Of a stretch of DNA of 5,213 nt, positions 1 through 5,213 are shown in pieces. The position numbers and the translations under genes were made by a program. The notes below the pieces were generated by a model that was not told where the DNA came from, did not search any database, and worked only from the letters and a program-made list of their open reading frames with translations. Numbering within the stretch: the first letter of the stretch is position 1; each line of letters opens with the position of its first letter. Location: NCBI GenBank assembly GCA_946887085.1, contig CAMPKG010000238.1, forward strand, positions 1 through 5,213, in the 5' to 3' direction. Source of the DNA: an uncultured Sphingobacteriales bacterium (GTDB taxonomy: Bacteria > Bacteroidota > Bacteroidia > Chitinophagales > Chitinophagaceae).

Positions 1-142
1 CATTATTCCACCACATATCGCCATGAAGCATAACGCGCTGGTTGAAATTGTTGATGTCAATGTGTTCGTATGCGTTAAAGGTCTGTGCCTGGGTTTGCGC
101 GGCACCGAGGAGAACCGCCAAGGCGTAGAGTTGTTGTTTCAT
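1..142 (-). CDS. Secreted protein, N-terminal fragment (possible T9SS-type surface/secreted protein)
   Basis: The gene starts at an ATG at 142-140 and runs off the left edge, leaving 47 visible codons. The first ~19 residues form a signal peptide: Lys at position 3, a hydrophobic stretch (LYALAVLLGAA) and a likely signal peptidase I cleavage site after TQA or QAQ. The mature start reads TFNAYEHIDINNFNQRV and then MLHGDMWWNN. From memory, an NN-x-RV...GDMWW stretch just after the signal peptide occurs at the start of large secreted Bacteroidota proteins, many of which end in a type IX secretion sorting domain. That domain would lie outside the window, so the assignment is an inference. The gene is separated from the operon to its right by 126 bases with a probable terminator and a weak promoter, so it is probably its own transcription unit. 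The function is unknown. Confidence 0.7.
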   Translation of the reverse strand, partial: MKQQLYALAVLLGAAQTQAQTFNAYEHIDINNFNQRVMLHGDMWWNN

Positions 143-179
143 AGGTTTGGTTGAAAACGGTTAGTGACATTTTCCGGGC

Positions 180-214
180 TAAAACTAAGACCTATGATCC
201 ACAACTTAAACAAT
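180..214 (-). promoter_or_regulatory. Weak Bacteroidota-type promoter for the leftward secreted-protein gene
   Basis: On the minus strand, 187-180 reads TAGTTTTA, one base off the Bacteroidota -7 consensus TAnnTTTG. A TTG that could serve as the -33 element lies at 213-211, about 23 bases upstream; another at 204-202 is closer than usual. Transcription would begin near 173 and give a leader of about 30 bases before the ATG at 142. The spacing is at the long edge of normal, so the call is tentative. Confidence 0.25.
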
Positions 215-239
215 CTGGCGCGGAAATGACTTTACTATG

Positions 240-268
240 AAAAATAAAAAAAACTCTACGGTGATAGA
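240..268 (-). terminator. Probable weak Rho-independent terminator of the operon
   Basis: Immediately after the TGA at 271-269 the minus strand reads TCTAT-CACC-GTAGA, which is a five-pair stem including one T-G wobble with a four-base loop. It is followed by G, eight T, A and five T. The stem is short and weak, but the T-run is long and the position is right, between the last operon frame and the next gene. It marks the ancestral end of the DUF58 gene rather than the premature stop at 503. Confidence 0.45.
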
Positions 269-502
269 TCAGATGAGTTGCCTAGCTTTCAGCTCCATGT
301 ATTTATTGATGGTATCTACTGTGAGATTCTGCGGCGTGGTAAGAATCGAAATAATACCATGTTGTTGTAACTCTTTGACGATCTGTCTTTTTTCAAAATC
401 AAAGCGGTCTGCTATTGTTTTGATATAGATGCCTTCTACTGTATCTGGCTGTGTTTCGTGAATTTGCTTCAGCAAGGTGTTTTGAAAAAATACTAAGCAA
501 TG
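269..502 (-). pseudogene. C-terminal remainder of the DUF58 gene beyond an in-frame stop
   Basis: These 77 codons plus TGA follow the TAA at 505-503 in exactly the same frame as the DUF58 gene, with no net insertion or deletion. The translation starts HCLVFFQNTLLKQIHE, continues through IYIKTIADRFDFEKR and LQQHGIISILTTPQNL, and ends INKYMELKARQLI. This is the usual C-terminus of Bacteroidota DUF58 proteins: the late hydrophobic strand with FF-(E/Q)-NT, then the IYIKTIA and LTTPxxLTVxxINKYxELKAR segments. With the stop read as one residue, the gene would encode 444 residues, about the normal family length. A separate product could only start at a non-ATG codon such as the TTG at 475-473, and no Shine-Dalgarno site is evident. 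It is most likely the detached end of a broken gene, or of one split by a sequencing error. Stop-codon readthrough is possible but has no positive evidence. Confidence 0.8.
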
Positions 503-1603
503 TTATTGGCGGGTTGCGTTTTTTTTCAGGTAAGTTAGCTGGCGTTCCAGTGCAGCATGCGTTTCTAAATTAGTGAACAAAACAAGTAAGCTGCGTTGTG
601 TAACCCGTTTATGCAGTGTGTGCCAGAGTCCTTCGTAGTCACTCTCTTTAAAATCGGTTTGCTGGCGATAGAGCCCTTCCATCAGGCTATTGAGCTGGTT
701 GCTTCTTCGTTCTGCCGGGACAAGGTCACTCACCGTATTTGAAAAACTGATCAAGCCCGCACGATCGTGTTTCAGTAATGCTATGTTCAGGAGCGCAAGG
801 GAAGCATTGATGGAATAGTCCAGCAGGCTCATTTCTTCAAACGGCATTTTCATCGATCTGCCTTTATCTACCAGGCAATACACTTGTTGCTGCCTTGAAT
901 CGGTGTAGGTGTTTACCATGATATCGCCTGTACGGGCTGTAGCTTTCCAGTTGATGGTGCGTACATCATCTCCCTGCACATAGCTTTTTATCTTCTCAAA
1001 TTCCATGCTATGGCCCACGCGCCTTATTTTCTTGATACCCGCCTGCCTGTTATCGCTGAAGGCAAGGAGCTGGTATTTTTTCAACTGCTGGAATGAAGGG
1101 TAGACTTTTACTACTGAAGATTCAGCAGTGTGTATTCTTCGCTGCAATAAACGCAACGGTGAGCTTACATAGCAGAGAAGCTCTCCGAACTCGTATTCTC
1201 CGCGCAGTACGGGTTTCAGTGCGTAGGTGAATGTTTCGCGGTTTCGCTCCTTAAGCCTGGTGTTCAATTGGAAATTCCGCTGCTGAAACTGCATTGGTAA
1301 TTCGTCGATGAGCACAAGCGATGCATCAAAAGGGAAGGTACTTCGTAACCGGAGCTTCACTTCGTTCTCATCGCCCAGGCTGAACCGGTTTGCCGTTACC
1401 CTTTTTGCATAAATTGTGCGACCGTGTGAGAAAAGAATTAGGTAGTCGGTAACTGTTAGTGCGACTGCAAGGATAAAAATTGCTACTGCAATAGTGAACA
1501 ACGCCGGTAAAAAAAATGACATAAGGAAAAAGCCTGCTGCAGATGCCATCAGCAAGTACCACCGGGTGGTGAGGTAGAGATTTCCTATGTAGTAACGCCA
1601 CAT
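503..1603 (-). CDS. DUF58 / VWA-like protein, MoxR partner, truncated by a premature stop
   Basis: This is a 366-residue product with two membrane helices near the N-terminus (about 17-37 and 38-58), followed by a beta-rich region and the DUF58 core. The diagnostic signature at about 197-224 includes MEFEKIKSYVQGDDVR and INWKATAR. A von Willebrand A-like domain follows, whose metal-site strand reads YCLVDKGRSM (242-251). That is DxGxS in place of the classic DxSxS, so metal binding is uncertain. DUF58 proteins are commonly encoded beside MoxR ATPases and are thought to act as their adaptors or substrate-binding partners at the membrane. The ATG at 1603 lies two bases after the MoxR stop, implying coupled translation. 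The family normally has about 440 residues. Here a TAA at 505-503 removes the last 77, whose coding sequence is still present downstream in frame. The product as drawn would lack the final strands and helices of the VWA-like fold, and may be inactive. Confidence 0.88.
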   Translation of the reverse strand: MWRYYIGNLYLTTRWYLLMASAAGFFLMSFFLPALFTIAVAIFILAVALTVTDYLILFSHGRTIYAKRVTANRFSLGDENEVKLRLRSTFPFDASLVLIDELPMQFQQRNFQLNTRLKERNRETFTYALKPVLRGEYEFGELLCYVSSPLRLLQRRIHTAESSVVKVYPSFQQLKKYQLLAFSDNRQAGIKKIRRVGHSMEFEKIKSYVQGDDVRTINWKATARTGDIMVNTYTDSRQQQVYCLVDKGRSMKMPFEEMSLLDYSINASLALLNIALLKHDRAGLISFSNTVSDLVPAERRSNQLNSLMEGLYRQQTDFKESDYEGLWHTLHKRVTQRSLLVLFTNLETHAALERQLTYLKKNATRQ

Positions 1604-1605
1604 CT

Positions 1606-2589
1606 TTAGCGCGGTATTTCCAGCCTGGATATTATTTCTTTGATCACCTCGTCTGCCGTTGCTCCTTCCATTTCGCGTTCGGGTGTGAGGCTGATGCGGT
1701 GACGTAATACAGCTGGTGCAGCTTGCAGTATGTCTTCTGGTATCACGAAATCCCGCTCGCGTAAAACACTCAGTGCTTTTGCTACTTGCATCAGCGCAAT
1801 AGATGCTCTGGGAGATGCGCCGATGTACAACGATCTGTCTGCGCGTGTTTCATGTATAAGTTGAGCAATGAATTGCAGGAGCTTTGGCTCAATATGTATG
1901 TTCCGTACCTGTTGACGGGCAAAGCTGAGTGTCTCAGGTGTGATAACCGGTTGTACTTCTTCCAGCGATTCAACAATAGCCATCACATTGTTTCGTTCAA
2001 GGATCGTTACTTCTTCCTCCAGCGAAGGATAGCCCACCATTATCTTCATCAGGAAACGGTCAAGTTGTGCTTCCGGAAGGCGGTAAGTGCCTTCATGCTC
2101 TATCGGGTTTTGAGTGGCGATGACCATGAACGGCGCATGCAGCTTATTAGTGTGGCCATCTATAGTAACCTGTCTTTCTTCCATTACTTCGAACAGGGCC
2201 GCCTGCGTTTTTGCCGGTGCCCTGTTTATCTCGTCGATCAATACCAGATTGGAGAAGATCGGCCCGGCTTTGAACTGGAAAGACGCGGTCTGCGGATTGA
2301 AAACACTGGTGCCCAATACATCGCTTGGCATCAGGTCTGGTGTGAACTGAATTCGCGAGAACTGCGCGTTGATGAGTTTTGAAAGCAGTTTTGCGGTTAG
2401 TGTTTTTGCCACACCGGGTACGCCTTCTATCAGTATGTGGCCATCGGCCAGCAAACCCGCCAATAGCAGGTCTATCATATTGCGCTGGCCCACTACCACC
2501 TTGCCTATCTGCTCCTGCACCTGCTCAACGAGTTGCACCAGTGGTGCGGTGTCAATATGTTGGGGCAGTTTTTCGCCTGTTGGTTCCAT
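1606..2589 (-). CDS. MoxR-family AAA+ ATPase
   Basis: This is a 327-residue cytosolic ATPase of normal family length with every key motif present: Walker A GVPGVAKT (56-63), Walker B LVLIDEIN (115-122, Asp119 and Glu120), sensor 1 in ATQNP (158-162), an arginine-finger candidate in QLDRF (Arg178), and sensor 2 in GASPRA (257-262, Arg261). The MoxR-typical segments VVVGQ near residue 33 and TPDLMPSDVLG (83-93) are also intact. MoxR ATPases are hexameric, chaperone-like enzymes that mature or remodel protein complexes, usually with a VWA-containing partner; here that is the DUF58 gene two bases downstream. The ATG at 2589 lies 38 bases inside the end of the DUF4350 gene. It is preferred because the next Met (residue 38) would remove the conserved VGQ region and no upstream start was found. 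The leader before it is A-rich with no clear Shine-Dalgarno site. The substrate cannot be told from sequence. Confidence 0.96.
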   Translation of the reverse strand: MEPTGEKLPQHIDTAPLVQLVEQVQEQIGKVVVGQRNMIDLLLAGLLADGHILIEGVPGVAKTLTAKLLSKLINAQFSRIQFTPDLMPSDVLGTSVFNPQTASFQFKAGPIFSNLVLIDEINRAPAKTQAALFEVMEERQVTIDGHTNKLHAPFMVIATQNPIEHEGTYRLPEAQLDRFLMKIMVGYPSLEEEVTILERNNVMAIVESLEEVQPVITPETLSFARQQVRNIHIEPKLLQFIAQLIHETRADRSLYIGASPRASIALMQVAKALSVLRERDFVIPEDILQAAPAVLRHRISLTPEREMEGATADEVIKEIISRLEIPR

Positions 2590-3841
2590 TTGATGTTTTT
2601 GTTTTATAAAACTCTTGTGTCAGGTTATACAATTCAAAAAGTGTTGCTTCGTCTACGGCTATCGATCTAAGGCGGATCGTGTGTATCAACTCCACAAGCT
2701 GTCTTGTGGCGGCTTCTCTTTGTCCTGATTTTGCGCTGAGGTGCGTTGCGAACTGTTCGTTAAGCTCGTTAGTATTCAGGTAATAATGCAGCCTCACCCA
2801 TTCAAGGAAGTGCTGTATCATTTTATTGGCGATGTTGTGATGATCTCCCTTATTGAAATACAGCCGTCCAACCGTCTCAACGAAAGATACGGAAGTATTT
2901 TCCGTTTTCTCAATGATGGGTATGATGCGCTGCCGCCTCTTTGCTTCGAATAAAACATAGAGTAAAAGGGTGCCTAACGCTATGAACAAGGCCCATCGTG
3001 TCGCAGGGTAGCGCAATAGCACACCAAGGTCCGAGGCCTCAGCTGTGTGTTTGAAATAGCTGTTCCAATAGATCGATGCGATGTCCGGTGGAAGGGTTTT
3101 CCAGATGCCTTCGAGGTATTGCCTGTTGTTGTTTTGAAGCAGGAAGTAATTGCTCATTACCAGTGGTGCGGCGTGGAATGTAATATGCCCATCTCCGACA
3201 TTAAAACGCAGGAAATTGGTTTTTCCCTGCGTATACCCGAGCGTATCGGGGATTGTCGACTCGATAGGTAGCAGTATATTCCTTGCGTTGAGCATGCTGT
3301 CCAGCTCTTCTATATCGATATTTTTAGTGTCGAAATATCCTTGCAGGGAACGTCCCTCGTAGCCATAGGTTTGTCCTGAGCCGGCAAGAAGCAGGGCGTT
3401 GATATTGTTCTTGCCATTGTTATAAACATTCAGTCTTGATTCCTCAAGTCCTTCAACCTGCTTGAAGCACCTGAATTTTTTCTCGATCTTACCGTCGAGC
3501 CTGCTGCAGAAGAGCATTACTTCGTTGCCACTGCGCGCATAAGATAGGAGCGCTTCCAGTTCGGTATCGGAGACGAAAAAGTTCAATCCCGGCAGAACAA
3601 GCAGCGAACGTCCATGGGCGGCATGTACGTTCTTATCCAAATTGTCATACCGGAAACCACGCGACAACTCTTTGATCTCAGCCTCCGGAAAATAAAGTTT
3701 CAACGACTGGTAAGCCAGGTAACTGCCATATGGCTTTTTGTCGTTGGCTGCAAGCGTCACACGCCAGTTGATCTTCTTTTTGAAGCAACCTGTCAGCAAA
3801 ACAGCCATCAGCACAATGCAATATGTACTTAGCTTTTTCAA
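2552..3841 (-). CDS. DUF4350 domain protein, lipoprotein-like with one membrane helix
   Basis: This 429-residue protein starts with a short basic, hydrophobic leader ending in a lipobox LTGC (Cys19), which suggests signal peptidase II processing and lipid attachment. Residues ~25-280 form an exported domain of the DUF4350 type, with motifs such as KKPYGSYLAYQSLKLYFP and RSLLVLPGLNFFVSDTELEALLSYARSGNEVM in its first half (quoted here in parts: KKPYGSYLAYQ at 35-45, LLSYARSGNEVMLF at 98-111). A single membrane helix at about 283-299 is followed by a basic KRRQR stop-transfer run and a ~130-residue helical domain, probably cytosolic. The start codon is TTG at 3841-3839, overlapping the preceding stop as TTGA. 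No ATG lies upstream in frame before a TGA, and the KKL after the start fits a signal peptide. Its role is unknown; its constant place beside MoxR and DUF58 genes suggests that it belongs to their membrane complex. Confidence 0.85.
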   Translation of the reverse strand: MKKLSTYCIVLMAVLLTGCFKKKINWRVTLAANDKKPYGSYLAYQSLKLYFPEAEIKELSRGFRYDNLDKNVHAAHGRSLLVLPGLNFFVSDTELEALLSYARSGNEVMLFCSRLDGKIEKKFRCFKQVEGLEESRLNVYNNGKNNINALLLAGSGQTYGYEGRSLQGYFDTKNIDIEELDSMLNARNILLPIESTIPDTLGYTQGKTNFLRFNVGDGHITFHAAPLVMSNYFLLQNNNRQYLEGIWKTLPPDIASIYWNSYFKHTAEASDLGVLLRYPATRWALFIALGTLLLYVLFEAKRRQRIIPIIEKTENTSVSFVETVGRLYFNKGDHHNIANKMIQHFLEWVRLHYYLNTNELNEQFATHLSAKSGQREAATRQLVELIHTIRLRSIAVDEATLFELYNLTQEFYKTKTSNGTNRRKTAPTY

Positions 3842-4515
3842 TGCGCAGCCAGCCTGTTTTTTAGCGAATTGAATGTTTGCATGTATTCATCGTATGTAGC
3901 AGGGGATAGCTGGTAATGGCCGTACCATGCATATTCATATTGCCGGCTAAGGAAACGAAATGATGGCCTGAGCTGCAAATCCTTTAGCTCGGAATAATAT
4001 TCATAATTGGTTTTGTCGTTCCTGTACGATATCAGCTCACGTTGTTGCATCAGCTGCAGTATTTGCATAAAGCTGTAGCGGATAACCAACCGTGCATCTT
4101 TGTCATCTATGGCTTCCTGCAACAGTTTGGTCCAGTCGGCATGCTCCAGCTCCTCTTCAGGCGAAAGCTGGTCGCGGTTACGTACACGACTACGCTTGCT
4201 GAAGAGCGAGGTAGCATCGCTGATGAGCAACATGTAAAGCACCCAGCCAATAAGTATAAAGAACAGTCCCCAGCCAATCGCTTTGCCAACAGAACTTGTA
4301 AAGAATGTTGCCAGTGCTTTGAGGATCTTATCAAAAATGTTCCCTCCTTCCGGCTTTGGTTTTTGCACCAGTTCTTTTTTGTCTTTGTAGCTGAATTCTG
4401 GATCGTTGGTCAGTTTATTCCATTCGGTTTGTACCTGCGTGTCAGTTTTCGCGGCTGCTGGTTGTATGCACAGCAGAGCAAACAGGATATATATGATTGC
4501 TGATCTAGCTGGCAC
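3838..4515 (-). CDS. DUF4129 domain membrane protein
   Basis: This 225-residue protein has a signal peptide (hydrophobic 6-17, likely cleavage after PAAA at about 22). A short exported segment of ~50 residues follows, then one membrane helix at ~79-98 and a basic KRSRVRNR stretch that places the C-terminal ~115 residues in the cytosol. The DUF4129 signature lies near the end: DKTNYEYYSEL (167-177), then FRFLSRQYEYAWYG (186-199), with the family's conserved aromatic/Trp-Tyr-Gly element. DUF4129 modules occur in membrane proteins next to MoxR/DUF58 and transglutaminase-like genes; the biochemical role is not known. The start is GTG at 4515-4513, because no ATG occurs in this frame before the membrane helix and this start gives a proper signal peptide. 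An AGGA at 4522-4519 lies three bases upstream. The frame overlaps the SpoIIM-like gene by 11 bases and the DUF4350 gene by 4. Confidence 0.85.
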   Translation of the reverse strand: MPARSAIIYILFALLCIQPAAAKTDTQVQTEWNKLTNDPEFSYKDKKELVQKPKPEGGNIFDKILKALATFFTSSVGKAIGWGLFFILIGWVLYMLLISDATSLFSKRSRVRNRDQLSPEEELEHADWTKLLQEAIDDKDARLVIRYSFMQILQLMQQRELISYRNDKTNYEYYSELKDLQLRPSFRFLSRQYEYAWYGHYQLSPATYDEYMQTFNSLKNRLAAH

Positions 4516-5213
4516 CTGTCCTGGTTATGCGTTTGTGTAGAATAACGGGGTAAACCACAAAATACCAAATGATGAAGGCGATGGAGCCCAAAAGGATAGA
4601 AGCGCTCAGCACGACAGGCATCTCCGTATGTCTTGTGATAAATCCTTCGAAAAAAGCTGCTACGATAAATATAGGGACGAGGGAGATAATGATCTTGACC
4701 GCATCCTTTGCGCCTCGTTTTAGTGATTGGATGCGGGTATAGGTTTTAGGAAAGAGCAACGAGTTCCCGATGATCATTCCGGCCGTACCGGCTACGACGA
4801 TAGCAGAGATCTCCAGTGTGCCGTGTATGAAAACTACCAGTATCGACTTTAATCCAAGCCCGTGATGAAAGAACATATATTCGAACACACCGAGCATCAA
4901 ACCGTTCTGGAATAAAACAAACAACGTTCCTACTGATGCAAATATGCCCATGGCAAAACAATAGAACGCTACTTTGATATTGTTGACTGCAATGAACAGG
5001 AACATCAGCAGTTCGTTTTCATTCTTATATACACCGAAAGGGTCGCCGGCAGCGATGTTTCGTTCGGTCATGTCCACGTAATTGTCTCCCAGTACGGCGC
5101 GCACAAATGTCTGGTCGTGCATGGCGGAGAAAATACCAATGGCGATAAAGGTGATGAAAAACAAAAAAGTGAACAACAGCGTGCGGTGGTGCTTTTTTAC
5201 AATAAGTGGCAGC
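4505..5213 (-). CDS. SpoIIM-family (stage II sporulation protein M-like) membrane protein, 5' end missing
   Basis: The frame is open to the right edge, so 235 C-terminal residues are visible and the true start lies outside the window. An internal TTG at 5176 could be read as a start, but conserved-looking sequence (LPLIVKKHHRTLLFTFLFF) continues upstream of it. About five to six hydrophobic segments are present, near visible residues 11-30, 79-102, 124-150 (perhaps two), 171-189 and 200-222. Family hallmarks are GDPFGVYK, NNIKVAF, IHGTLEISAIVVAG (129-142) and EGFITRHTEMP (189-199). SpoIIM in Firmicutes helps drive engulfment during sporulation. Bacteroidota do not sporulate, so this homologue should have another envelope role, unknown but tied to the MoxR/DUF58 module with which it is co-transcribed. 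From memory, an RDD-family membrane protein gene often precedes it in related genomes. Full-length homologues are roughly 320-330 residues. Confidence 0.9.
   Translation of the reverse strand, partial: LPLIVKKHHRTLLFTFLFFITFIAIGIFSAMHDQTFVRAVLGDNYVDMTERNIAAGDPFGVYKNENELLMFLFIAVNNIKVAFYCFAMGIFASVGTLFVLFQNGLMLGVFEYMFFHHGLGLKSILVVFIHGTLEISAIVVAGTAGMIIGNSLLFPKTYTRIQSLKRGAKDAVKIIISLVPIFIVAAFFEGFITRHTEMPVVLSASILLGSIAFIIWYFVVYPVILHKRITRTGAS

Noticed and set aside
237..428. Plus-strand open frame starting in the A-rich intergenic region
   Set aside because: It is antisense to the conserved DUF58 C-terminal tail, and its A-rich start is the complement of the terminator T-run.
269..475. Independent small gene of 68 codons
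   Set aside because: The sequence is the DUF58 C-terminus in the same frame as the gene upstream, starts at a TTG with no binding site, and is better read as a detached gene end.
485..526. Single frameshift as the cause of the DUF58 break
   Set aside because: The frames on both sides of the stop are identical, so a single indel cannot explain it. Only a substitution or two compensating indels can.
1786..2382. 198-codon open frame on the plus strand
   Set aside because: It lies wholly antisense to the MoxR ATPase core, whose motifs are all intact. Its translation is rich in Cys, Arg and His with no recognisable domain, as expected of a shadow frame.
4042..4503. 153-codon open frame on the plus strand
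   Set aside because: It is antisense to the DUF4129 gene, with no family resemblance, and is explained by the complementary coding sequence.
4505..5176. SpoIIM-like gene starting at the TTG at 5176
   Set aside because: The frame stays open to the window edge with family-like sequence before that codon, so the gene is partial rather than starting there.

Overview
The window looks like a piece of a Bacteroidota chromosome, probably from the Chitinophagales/Sphingobacteriia side. Three things point there: the gene order, the A-rich leaders with few Shine-Dalgarno sites, and protein details such as the MoxR ATPase and DUF58 partner sequences and a secreted protein starting with a GDMWW-type motif. 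This placement rests on family recognition from memory; no search was run.

All convincing genes lie on the minus strand, so the window reads from right to left. From 5213 down to 269 runs one tightly packed operon: a SpoIIM-family membrane protein (5' end outside the window), a DUF4129 protein with a signal peptide and one membrane helix, a DUF4350 lipoprotein/membrane protein, a MoxR-family AAA+ ATPase, and a DUF58 protein with a von Willebrand A-like fold. Neighbouring genes overlap by 11, 4 and 38 bases or are separated by 2 bases, which implies co-transcription and translational coupling. The membrane proteins have exported and cytosolic parts, and MoxR plus DUF58 form the usual ATPase/adaptor pair. 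The set therefore reads as an envelope-associated AAA+ system whose substrate is unknown.

The most notable point is in the last operon gene. The DUF58 frame is cut by an in-frame TAA at 503-505. The same frame then continues for 77 codons of recognisable DUF58 C-terminus to a TGA at 269-271, directly followed by a weak hairpin and a T-rich run. The gene is either a recent nonsense pseudogene, a truncated but used protein, or a sequence error.

Below the operon, a 126-base intergenic gap holds the probable terminator and a weak Bacteroidota-type promoter for the next gene. That gene is the start of a secreted protein that leaves the window at base 1. No RNA genes, insertion sequences, CRISPR arrays or obvious repeats were seen.
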